DNA of 64,000 bases from Artemia franciscana (taxonomy: Eukaryota; Arthropoda; Branchiopoda; Anostraca; Artemiidae), in the NCBI RefSeq assembly GCF_032884065.1, contig NW_027063379.1, positions 496,001 through 560,000 on the forward strand. The letters are read 5' to 3'. Numbering within the stretch: the first letter of the stretch is position 1; each line of letters begins with the position of its first letter. Both the position numbers and the translations under genes were made by a program. Below, one piece after another: positions 55,181 through 64,000 of this stretch. Under the pieces are notes generated by a model. It had not been told where the DNA came from. It did no database searches and worked only from the letters and a program-made list of their open reading frames with translations.

Positions 55181-55890
55181 ATTTAAGTGATTGTTTATCA
55201 GTGATTTCAACTTTTGCTAGAAGACATGGGCGTAATGTCATGTCTATGAACCGCCGATTGTCTTTGAGGTAAAAGCTGCCGTATCTCGTCCCAAGATTTA
55301 TTACATGTAAATGTAATAAATAAATATGGACGAACATACGCAATAGCATCTTGAGCATATTCATGCATATGTCAGGGACTGCCAGCATGTGACGAAGGTA
55401 AAATCGTTAATCTTCCAACGTTTGTGGTATTACCGTCATTTACAACTGCATCTCGCAAATGAATGTATTGTTCATAGCGGAGCTTGGTCTGATTCAGACG
55501 GATATATATTAAACGTTCTGATTCAATTTTTGCATACATATCAACGATGAATTGGTGAAACAATTGACGGTATTTTAAAATATAATTGTCTTCATCCTGC
55601 CAAATCATTAGTCTATAGGAATAATAATACATTGCGCTGCATTTCTTATCCGTTTGTTTGTTAGTGGATGGATCTTGCAATTTATTATTAAAGTGATAGC
55701 CGTCGGCTCCATCCCAAAAAATGATAAGAAATTGCAGGGCATCGTAGCATCGATGAGTTTCAGCAATTCTTACCAACAGAGCGTTTCGCTTATGAAGAAT
55801 AATATCTCGAGGTAAAAACTGATCACCGACCATAACGATTGCCACTTCGTCGATAGTTGGAGCATTGTATCTACGCACATGTTGGCCCTA
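55181..55890 (-). pseudogene. Helitron 2: N-terminal domain
   Basis: The frame 55878-55372 (168 codons) reads through P-T-I-D-E-V-A-I and R-D-I-I-L-H, then D-A-L-Q-F-L-I-I-F-W-D-G, as in the domain before Rep of Helitron proteins. The frame shifts near 55370 and 55165 to join Rep. A stop lies directly upstream, so the start is lost. Confidence 0.75.
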
Positions 55891-56243
55891 AAATTCTTTG
55901 CAGACGACTCCGCCTGAAAAATTTTCCTTGGAATGTTTTCATTTGAAAAAATTTACTTTCTAATTGTTTTCTTCGACAATTTATTTGTACATTAGGGAGA
56001 GGGGGGTAAGTTGAGGGCACTGTCAAAATATTTTACTCCCCCTCCCCCTAATGTGCAAGTATGTTGCCAAATTATATTATAATATAAACTAAAGGTTATA
56101 CGAAGGTTATATTTCATTGTGATTAACTTAAATTGACTTCTCGAGTGAGTGTGTGCTGGCTGATACACAAGAACCGAATGCTTTATAAGTTCAGGAGAGC
56201 ATTTACCCCGTCCCCCAATCGGTACCCGGAACGTCTTTTTACC
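55891..56243. other. Spacer
   Basis: No supported gene; C/G-rich words near 56000 and 56035. Confidence 0.4.
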
Positions 56244-56600
56244 CAAACCAAATTCTTATGTCAATGAACTCAATGAGAATAATCACTTCATTCCTTTATA
56301 AAGTAAGAAGGTTCTGTGATTTTCAGTTTTGTTTGTTTGTTTTGCTGTTTTGTTGTTGTTTTTTTTGGGGGGGGGGGGGGGGCTCGATAGTATGCAATAC
56401 CTGCTTATTCTTTAAATTATACGGGACGTCTATCCTAATATCCCGGGCACCCTGGGACATTTTTTTTTGCCTAAACCAAATTCTTATTTCAATCAATTCA
56501 ATTAGAGTAATCACTTCATTCTTGTACAAAGTATGAAAGTTCTTTGATATTCGGTTGTTGTTTTTTTCGATAGTATTTAATACTTAATGGTCATTAAATT
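56244..56600. repeat. Two-copy ~220-bp direct repeat
   Basis: Around caaattcttatgtcaatgaa (56250) and caaattcttatttcaatcaa (56470), the next 90 bp match, as does a tcgatagtat word further on. A run of 16 G (56367-56382) lies within the first copy. Confidence 0.75.
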
Positions 56601-56955
56601 ATCCCACCGTAACTCCAGCATTTTCCTCAAATCAAAGAGAATAAAGTGGCCTTAAAGCACTAACAGCACTACGAAACCAAAATTAACTAAACCAAGCAAT
56701 GGAATGCACAGGTCAAATTCAACATGTAGTGTTCCCAATTTTGATGTGCCATTTTCGCAAGACCAATAGCTTAGGCCATATTACGTTAGTAATCTTGAAA
56801 TGTATTTCCCATTAACCCACAAGCCACTTCTTAAGGCCCGTTTTCAGCAGATAAATAAGAATCAAAATAATACATTATATTGAATGTTAAAAAATTATAT
56901 ATTCGATGAAATCGTAATTTTCCCCATAAATTCGTTAGCTAAGTCGCAAAAAAAA
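56601..56955. other. Non-coding spacer
   Basis: Nothing recognisable. Confidence 0.4.
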
Positions 56956-57860
56956 GGTGAGAGTCAATGCATATTTTAACACTGATTCCATATGAATGTA
57001 CCTCCTTTGTATCTCCATAGGTCCAGATGTAGTCCCCTGGGTATGCAAGAACTTTGCTGATTTTGTACGTTTCCTTATGTTTTTGGTCACCTTCCTGTCG
57101 ACAATTGGCTCAGAGATTCAAAACAATTTTCTAATTAAATTTACTGTGTTTTGGGAGTCGTTCTCAAGGAATTGGGACAGAATTCAAACTTCTGCGAAAA
57201 GAGCGAGATGTTGAAGAGGAGCAACCCCCCTCATACACGTAATAATTTTTGTTCTTTTCCAGTTTTAATTCAATAAAAAAACATGTTTTTTCAACTGAAA
57301 GTAAGGAGCGACATTAAAACAAAACGAACTGAAACTGTTCCGTATATGAAAGGGGCTGTCCCCTCCTCAACGTCCCACTCTTTGCACTAACGTTTGAGCT
57401 AAGTAGCTAAGTCGCAGAAAAAAAGGTGAGAGTCAATGCATATTTTAACGCTGATTCCAAACGAATGTACCTCCTTTGTCTCTCAATGGTCCAGATGTAG
57501 TTCCAGGGTATGCAAAAACTTTGCTGATTTTGTGCGTTTGCTCATTTTTTTTGGTCACCTTCCTGTCGACAATTGGCTCAAAGGTTCAAAATTCAATGAA
57601 ATAAAAAAAAAGCCTTTTCAACTGAAATTAAGGAACAGCATTAAATGAACAGAAATTATTAAGTATATGAAGTGGTAGTTGCTCCTCCTCAACATCCCAC
57701 TCTTTACACTAAAGTTTTAAGTACTTGAAAAAACGATTTTCTAATTAAATGAACTGTGTTTTGGGAGTCGTTCTCAAAGAATTGGGACAGAATTCAAACT
57801 TCAGCGAAAAGAGCGAGATGTTGAAGAGGAGCAACCCCCCTCATACACGTAATAATTTCT
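56956..57860. repeat. Direct repeat cluster related to the foldback family
   Basis: A ~170-bp block beginning gagagtcaatgcatatttta occurs at 56959 and again at 57428. A block with gcgagatgttgaagaggagc occurs at 57202 and 57808. These are tandemly shuffled pieces of one repeat family, not genes. Confidence 0.75.
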
Positions 57861-57929
57861 GTTCGTTTCGAGTTTTGATTCAATAAAAAAACACATTTCT
57901 TCAACTGAAAGTAAGGAGTGGCATTAAAG

Positions 57930-58330
57930 CTTAAAACGAACCAAAATTGTTCCGTATATGAAAGGGGCTGTCCCCTCCTCAACGTCCCACTCTTTGCACT
58001 AACGTTCGACTCTTTGTAACAGTTCTACTTTTTAAAACAATATAAACCTTTAGTATAAAGAGCGGGACGTTGAGGAGGGGACAGCCCCTTTCATATACGG
58101 AATAATTTCTGTTCGTTTTAGATTTTAATGTCGCGCATTACTTTAAGTTGAAAAAACTAGTTTTTTATTTAATTTCTGAATGCTTTTTGAATTAATGTAT
58201 GTTTTGATTTTGGCGCACTGCATATAAAATAATTAAAACAAAATTTATGTACTATTTTTGGGGGAGGGTTAAATGGCTTTCTCACAGTTTTGATGGGACG
58301 ATTTTGAAAAAAAAAAAAGTTGGAAGAGGC
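57930..58330. repeat. Foldback element 1
   Basis: Arms 57951-58003 and 58053-58103 are inverted copies (tccgtatatgaaaggggctg and its complement), a ~50-bp stem with a ~50-nt loop. The outer tail continues with tgtcgcgcattactttaagt. Confidence 0.85.
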
Positions 58331-58409
58331 CTAGTTGACCTCCAATTTTTTGATTCTAAAAAGGCAACTCAGAAAAGGCTTCTGAATGCTCAACGTCCCG
58401 AGCAACATT

Positions 58410-58845
58410 AAAACTTAAAACGAACTGAAACTGTTCCGTATATGAAAGGGGCTGTCCCCTCCTCAACGTCCCACTCTATGCACTAACATTTGACTCTTTG
58501 TAACAGTTCTACTTTTTAAAACAATATAAACCTTTAGTATAAAGAGCGGGACGTTGAGGAGGGGACAGCCCCTTTCATATACGGAATAATTTCTGTTCGT
58601 TTTCGATTTTAATGTCGCGCATTACTTTAAGTTGAAAAAACTAGTTTTTTATTTAATTTCTGAATGCTTTTTGAATTAATGTATGTTTTGATTTTGGCTC
58701 ACTGCATATAAAATAATTAAAACGAAATTTATGTCCTTTTTTTTGGGGGGGGGGGGGGTAAATGGCTTTCTCACAGTTTTGATGGGACGATTTTGAAAAA
58801 AAAAGTTGGAAGAGGCCTAGTTGACCTCCAATTTTTTGGTTCTAA
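58410..58845. repeat. Foldback element 2
   Basis: Near-identical to element 1, offset by about 484 bp (arms 58435-58486 and 58537-58586), including the tail with a G-run near 58744. It is a tandem duplication of the whole block. Confidence 0.85.
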
Positions 58846-58944
58846 AAAGGAAACTAGAACTTTTAATTTTTTTACGACCGTTTTTATTAGTAATAAATAT
58901 ACCTAACTTACGAAATAACTTACGTAACGAGCTTTTATTTTTGT

Positions 58945-59145
58945 ATATTTTTATTACGTATATGAGGGGGTTAGCCCCCTCGTCAATACCTCGCTCTTTA
59001 CACTAAAGCTTGACTAGTTCTTTAAGAATAACTCCTGAAACGCAAAAGCCGCAGAATAAATAGTTGAAATTACTAAAAATACTTTAGTGCAAAGAGCGAT
59101 GTATTGAGGAGGAGGAGACGAACGCCCATACATATGTAATAATTT
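58945..59145. repeat. Foldback element 3, diverged
   Basis: Arms about 58955-59005 and 59085-59140 (tacgtatatgagggggttag and a complement with mismatches). It is the same family as elements 1 and 2 but older. Confidence 0.7.
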
Positions 59146-59220
59146 CTGTTCGTTTAAGTTTTCATGCTGCTTCTTACTTAATTTCTGTTCGTTTAAGTTT
59201 TCATGCTGCTTCTTACTTCC
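59138..59220. repeat. 40-bp tandem duplication
   Basis: taatttctgttcgtttaagt plus ttcatgctgcttcttactt occurs twice in direct succession. The same words appear in the tails of the foldback family. Confidence 0.85.
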
Positions 59221-60560
59221 AGTTGGAAAACTTTTTTTTAAGAATTTTTTCATTGTTTTTTTTTTTTTTTTTTAGTGCTAGAAAATCCTGCACTCCCTGC
59301 ATGAAAATTCTCTTCCCTCATGAAAAATTCATCGATGGAAACATCCTTCCAAGTAACCTTTTGATGTAACTATCTTCGTTTGATGTAATTATTGGTATCG
59401 AAATTCCGTTTTTCAGAGTTTCGGTTACTATTGAGTCGGGTCGCTCCTTACTACAGTTCGTTACCACGATCTGGTTGATGTTGCTCTTACTTTCAGTGGA
59501 ATAAACTTTTTTTTAATTAAATTTCTGATCGTTTTTTAAGCAATGCCAGAAAATCTGGCAACACCTCCGCGCTTAAATCCCTCCTGCCCAAAGATTCTTT
59601 CTCTAGACAATTCAATCCTGGTGAAAATTTCCCCTGGACAATTACCCTTAACAAATTTAGACATAGAATTGAGTCGGCAATGAGAAAGCAGGACATAAGA
59701 TGTATTTTGCATAGGAGTTTAGGTGAATTCCCCTAATGTAAAATTCTTACTGAAAAATTCACCCGCTGGAAACTTCCCTCTCCATGGAAAAATATCCTCG
59801 TGCAAATTAAATCAGCATGAAATTAATGCCCATCCCCCATCCCAAAAAATATATTCATACTTCCCAATAACAAATACTATACGTAAAAAATGGAAAAATT
59901 TGTAACTTAAAAGACCTTTCCCGACGGGCTGTGGGGGGTTATGATATCGCAAAAGGCATATTTCTTCGGTCTTTCAACCTTGCTGAACAAAAAGGCTATT
60001 TCAAAATTTAGTTCGGACGATTGTGAGAAAAAGGGGGCATGGGAAGGGGTCTTTGCGCCTTCCAATTTGTTTGGTCACTTAAAAAGAACACTAAAACCTT
60101 TAATTTCTGTTTGAATGAGCCCTCTCACAATATTTTAGGACCATTGGGTCGTTACGAACACCCTTATGGATACAAATAATAAATAAACACTCATCCGTGA
60201 TCATTCTTCTGGCCAAAAAAACGACATTTTTTTAGATAGGAGCCTGAAACCTTTAAAGAAGGATTCTATGTTACGCATAATGCGATGGTGTGACTTTCAT
60301 TGAGATTCTATTAGTTCTAGGTCTATTTCCTCCTTTTTTTTCAAAATTAAGGCAAATTTTCTCGGACTGCTAACCTTTTATTGGTAAGACTAAACTGCAT
60401 ATTTGAAACCAGCATGAAAATTCAATTCTTCTGTTATACATGCTAGTATCAAAACTCCCTTTTTTAGAGTTTCGAATATTTATTGAGCCGGATCGGTCCT
60501 TACTTATAGTTTTTTGCCACCAACTGTTTGATTAGGGGTTACTAAAAAGATAAAAAAAAA
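59221..60560. repeat. Diverged dispersed repeats
   Basis: Old relatives of the foldback tails: a phrase around actattgagtcgggtcgctcc (59429) recurs diverged at about 60480, and a block at 60005-60100 matches 58285-58380. GAAAATTC-type words cluster between 59300 and 59780. No gene seen. Confidence 0.5.
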
Positions 60561-63231
60561 AAAAATAATAAAACTGCACTCAGTGACAAAATCCACGTGG
60601 AGGGAATCGAATTAAGGCGGATGAAAAAGCATCATATATGTGCAGGTAAACGGGTTGGAAAAGGAGCAAATCATGGAAAAATTCATGAGAAATACAAGCT
60701 ATAATTTACACAATATACTTGCATATTAGAAAAAGGAGGGGGCTGGTTCTGCCTTGGAAAAGAAATTACAGTGCCCCCTGCCGACTGAAATGTAAGCGAT
60801 AAAGCCGAATCAAAGTTAAAAATTGAATCATAATGAACAATTTATCGGCCACGTCGCCAAGACCAACTGAACTGCCCCCCCCCCTCAGAAATGAGTCTTG
60901 TTGGGGTATAATCTAGCGGAAGCGTCATCAAATGTGTCAACTGAAATAAATTATTTTCCTAACAAGTTTCCTTCTTATTAGCCCCATTAATAGGCTAATA
61001 TCTTCAATTATAATTCTAAATTAGTTTTTGATAATTCAATTTCTTCAATATTATTTCAATTTTGTCACCGTCGGTTCAATTTAAAGGTAAACCGGTTTTA
61101 ACAAGGGTGACGCTAACAAAGGTAGGTTATATTAACAGTATCTAAAATAAGAAAAAAGGTATTATTTTTGAAGATCCATACAGAATTTGCGATTAACAGC
61201 AATTATTATATTCGGAAAGAGCATAAGAATTCAAATTCGAAAATTCCCTTTTAAACACATTTCTGGTCCGAGCAGTGGTCAATAGATTTGCTTCATTTAT
61301 TCCAAAGGTAAATGAATTTCGTTCATAAATATGAAGAAAGAAAGAAATGAAGAAGCCAATGCTCCTGTGGGAAATTTCACTTTGGAAGAATCCGTCAACA
61401 GCTGGTAGAAAATTTTCATTTTGAGTAAATAATTCGGAGCTTACGAGTTATCACGACAACACTTAAGAAGTGAAGTTAGGTCAATCTTTAGGAGTTTTTA
61501 AGAGTTATTTAAGAGTTTTTTTTAAGAATTATACCAGAAAATAATGAAAATAAAAGATATTGGTAACAAAATTAGGGAAACTGCAACAAAGAATTATGAA
61601 AAGCAGGTCGCCCGGAGCAGATCATATTAAATACCTAACATAGTTCACCCTAACCACCTTTATACATAAATATTTAATTAATACATACAAGCATCGTATT
61701 TTTTTTTTTTCATTGAGCTGAAGACATAACCGATTGTAAACAGTAAACCGGTTTTTCTCAGACAAACAGAGCAAACTTCGTGAGTGTTGTCGGGCTAACA
61801 CGTAAGTACCAATCATTATTTAGCCTCCAAACGTAAAAATGAAGATTGTGACCACTTTGGCTTACCATTCCTTTGAATAACTAAATCAATTACTTTTGCT
61901 TGACAAGCCAACTTCAACTTCCACAATAAATACTTAAAACAATCTTTTAGGGAGGCAAATGAAATTTAAAAATAAATATATGAAAACTTCGGTACAAAAA
62001 GAGATAATGAGACAATTTTTATGAACCCGATGAATTAAAAATTAATGTAACGAGAATAAACTGGCTTTCCTTTGCATCAAACAGTTCGTGGTACGAACTG
62101 TAAATAAGAAGCGCCCCCCCCCCCCCAAAAAACAAAGATGTAAAAAAAGGGGAATTGTGATAACAATCAGTAGATCAAAAGAATTGGCTTTTATACTGAA
62201 TCCAAATATACTAAAATTTGTTAAATTCAATATGGCCCATCATAAGCTACGATTCAGAGAAAATTTGCATTACTTTCCAAAACGAGGATTCCCCAAAAGT
62301 TCCAATGATTTTAATGAAGATCAACCACTAGATTCAGCGAGTCAGCGAATACTCTTATAAAAGTTTCAAGGGCATATCTACAAAAATGGGGAATTTTGTA
62401 CTGCTTGCCAGAACAAAGATTACGGATCAAAGATGACTTTTTCTCAATGGATGATCGCATAAACCCAATGGTCCTAGAACGAGGGATAGCGCTCGCTCCA
62501 GCAAAATAAGAAGTTCTAGGACCCCTTTTAAGTGACCAAAGCGAATTAAGGGAAACTACATCCTGCCCAAACCCCTTTACCAAATATTCATCTGGTAAAA
62601 AGTTTGGGAGAGCCATTTGATTCAGCACAGCAGAAATATCCAATAGCTAAATTTCTTAGTGTAAATATACAGCCCAAGTTATAAATTTTACATCTATTCT
62701 CTCAATTTGGGTCATTTGATTCAACCTGTGTGTCTCTAAATTGAATCGCTGTGACTAAACTTGAACCGAAAAACAAGTGACAGGTGACAAAATCATTGGA
62801 CTCATATGATTCTAAGTACACAAATCTAATTATTAGATGGACTGTATTGATCTCTAACAAGAGTCTTTGCCCAATTGTGTTGCAAGAGCAAACACTTTTA
62901 TTTAGTGGTGTTTTGTTTTTGTTTTTTTTTCTAACACCCAGATTGCAGCTTATTCCTAGAAAGTGGCAAGGGTCTAAACTTTGCGGTTTATACGGAAAGT
63001 GTGGACCTTAGGCCTAATTGATGAATATGACTTTGCATTTTGGAAACCTTCGTAGAACTCTTGCCTGGGGCGAAAAATCTATTGTTTCTACCAATTTCTG
63101 TTCGTGATTTCAGCTGAGTTTATCATTCGGTTTTTCGCACTTGGGATTGCGGTAGGGAAATAATATCAGATGTGCCTCTTAAACTTTAAAAGTTCTCTCA
63201 TTACAAATGAAATTAGAGTTTATCCTTTGTC
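60561..63231. other. Non-coding stretch
   Basis: No recognised gene. There is a run of 13 C at 62114-62126. A 110-codon minus-strand frame at 62311-62643 is the longest opening and has no recognisable domain. Confidence 0.4.
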
Positions 63232-63520
63232 AGACATACAGGGGAGTTTTAAGCAACAGTCGGCTGTTAGTTCATAATCATCTTCGCCACTGAGGGGTTT
63301 GCACCGTCTGCTAGTTGGTGTACCTATTATTCGTTTAAGGTGTATTTGATGGTAAGACCAATTTGCTTCCAGTGGCAAGATATATAAGGGACTTGTAAGT
63401 AATGATAGGCTGTTAGGCTACAATCATCTTCAGCGATGAGGTGTTTGAAACTTTTGCTAGTTGCAATGAGGGGTTTTGTAACTATTGCGAGCTGCTCTAC
63501 CTAGTATTTATTTGAAGATT
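63232..63520. repeat. Imperfect ~150-bp direct repeat, two units
   Basis: Both units carry a ggctgttag word, then aatcatcttc and a gatgaggggttt-like phrase, then tgctagttg. They are diverged. Confidence 0.6.
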
Positions 63521-63924
63521 CTTACAGATTAACAACTTCAGCGTTTAAACGAAGCGAGAAAACAAAAGCAAGGTGTTTTTCACGCAACACTTTACTCGGC
63601 GAAGCCAAAAACAGGTTGTCGCAACACCTCACGTTGTCCATGCAACGTAGATCTACCCTAATTTCTTAATGATCTTTTCACTGCTTTGAGTTTGTTGTTG
63701 TTTCTTCCATTTCACTTCATCGCTTTTTGTTTGTTTTTTTAAGTTTTTCCTTCTCTTTTTAAAGCGCAAATGACGGCATGGCAAAAGTACTTGCCGGAAT
63801 ATGTGCATTTTCATTTTGAAGACTAGCAGCTTAGTATCCTTAGTAGTTTTTCATCAACTTTTGTTTCAACATAGTTTTTAAAAAAAATTTATTTATGGCC
63901 TAGCAGTGCATCTGTGCAATAGTT

Positions 63925-63985
63925 GAAGTAGCAGTAGCCGTAAGAGTTGCAAAGTAGCAGTAACAGTAAGAATTGCAAATAAACC
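63925..63985. repeat. ~27-bp tandem repeat, two units
   Basis: agtagcagtagccgtaagag and agtagcagtaacagtaagaa, each followed by ttgcaaa. Confidence 0.75.
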
Positions 63986-64000
63986 CTCTTAGCGCTCCTG

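Larger units (their letters stand above)
53979..55890 (-). mobile_element. Helitron 2 (minus strand), Rep part
   Basis: The 3' end reads CTAG followed by T on the minus strand at 53980, the expected Helitron terminus. Coding pieces from 55888 down to 54238 give the N-terminal domain, the Rep domain and the pre-helicase region; the helicase is missing. The 5' (right) end is not identified. It shares its last 260 bp and pre-helicase region with Helitron 1. Confidence 0.75.

Noticed and set aside
56258..56536. 92-codon frame over the poly-G run
   Set aside because: It crosses a homopolymer and a two-copy non-coding repeat, so it is probably accidental.
62311..62643. 110-codon minus-strand frame
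   Set aside because: Open but with no start context, domain, splice support or second copy.

Overview
The window is AT-rich eukaryotic DNA from an invertebrate, most likely an arthropod. Candidate introns carry canonical GT/AG borders, coding density is very low, and nearly all recognisable coding sequence belongs to transposable elements. The element mix (an env-bearing Ty3/gypsy-type element, a Penelope-like element, DIRS, Helitrons, a TIR element and foldback families) would suit a crustacean. The foldback family near 57-59 kb resembles repeats I associate with brine shrimp, but that is an impression and not a test.

1-37.8 kb is a head-to-tail array of one LTR retroelement that shares LTRs. 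Three LTRs are visible (5476-6228, 30347-31107, 37019-37783). The window opens inside the 3' part of one unit: env C-terminus at 4390-4882, then an LTR. The next unit is about 24.9 kb: LTR, primer-binding-site candidate, gag, protease, a module coding for a coiled-coil/zinc-finger protein, a 4.6 kb array of a 364-bp satellite, a Penelope-like fragment with a GIY-YIG domain, RNase H and integrase, a first env part, about 8.8 kb of unrelated DNA with minisatellites, the env C-terminus and an LTR. The third unit is internally deleted: satellite DNA is fused to the last ~84 bp before its 3' LTR. Units share stop codons, so the array grew by duplication of already damaged DNA. No reverse transcriptase domain of the gypsy-type element is visible.

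Inside the second copy of the duplicated DNA sits a 3,967-bp element (22265-26231) with ~215-bp terminal inverted repeats and a 4-bp CTGC target duplication. The matching site in the first copy is empty. It carries a 260-codon open frame that I read as a fragment of a sodium/calcium exchanger gene (end of TM5, cytosolic loop with one Calx-beta-like domain, start of TM6), ending at a splice-donor-like GTATGA. This cargo is the most unusual item in the window.

37.8-44.4 kb holds fragments of other elements: a gag-like ORF, an env-like ORF with a signal peptide, a gypsy-type protease/linker piece, and the helicase part of a Helitron on the minus strand. 44.4-54 kb probably holds part of a cellular gene: two or three candidate exons of a Pro/Tyr/Gly-rich protein, with a degraded DIRS retroelement (49281-53718) in the intron between the second and third. 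A second Helitron (Rep part, minus strand) follows at 53980-55890. 56-64 kb is non-coding repeat DNA, chiefly a foldback family whose arms pair over about 50 bp. I see no tRNA, rRNA or CRISPR and no complete autonomous transposon.
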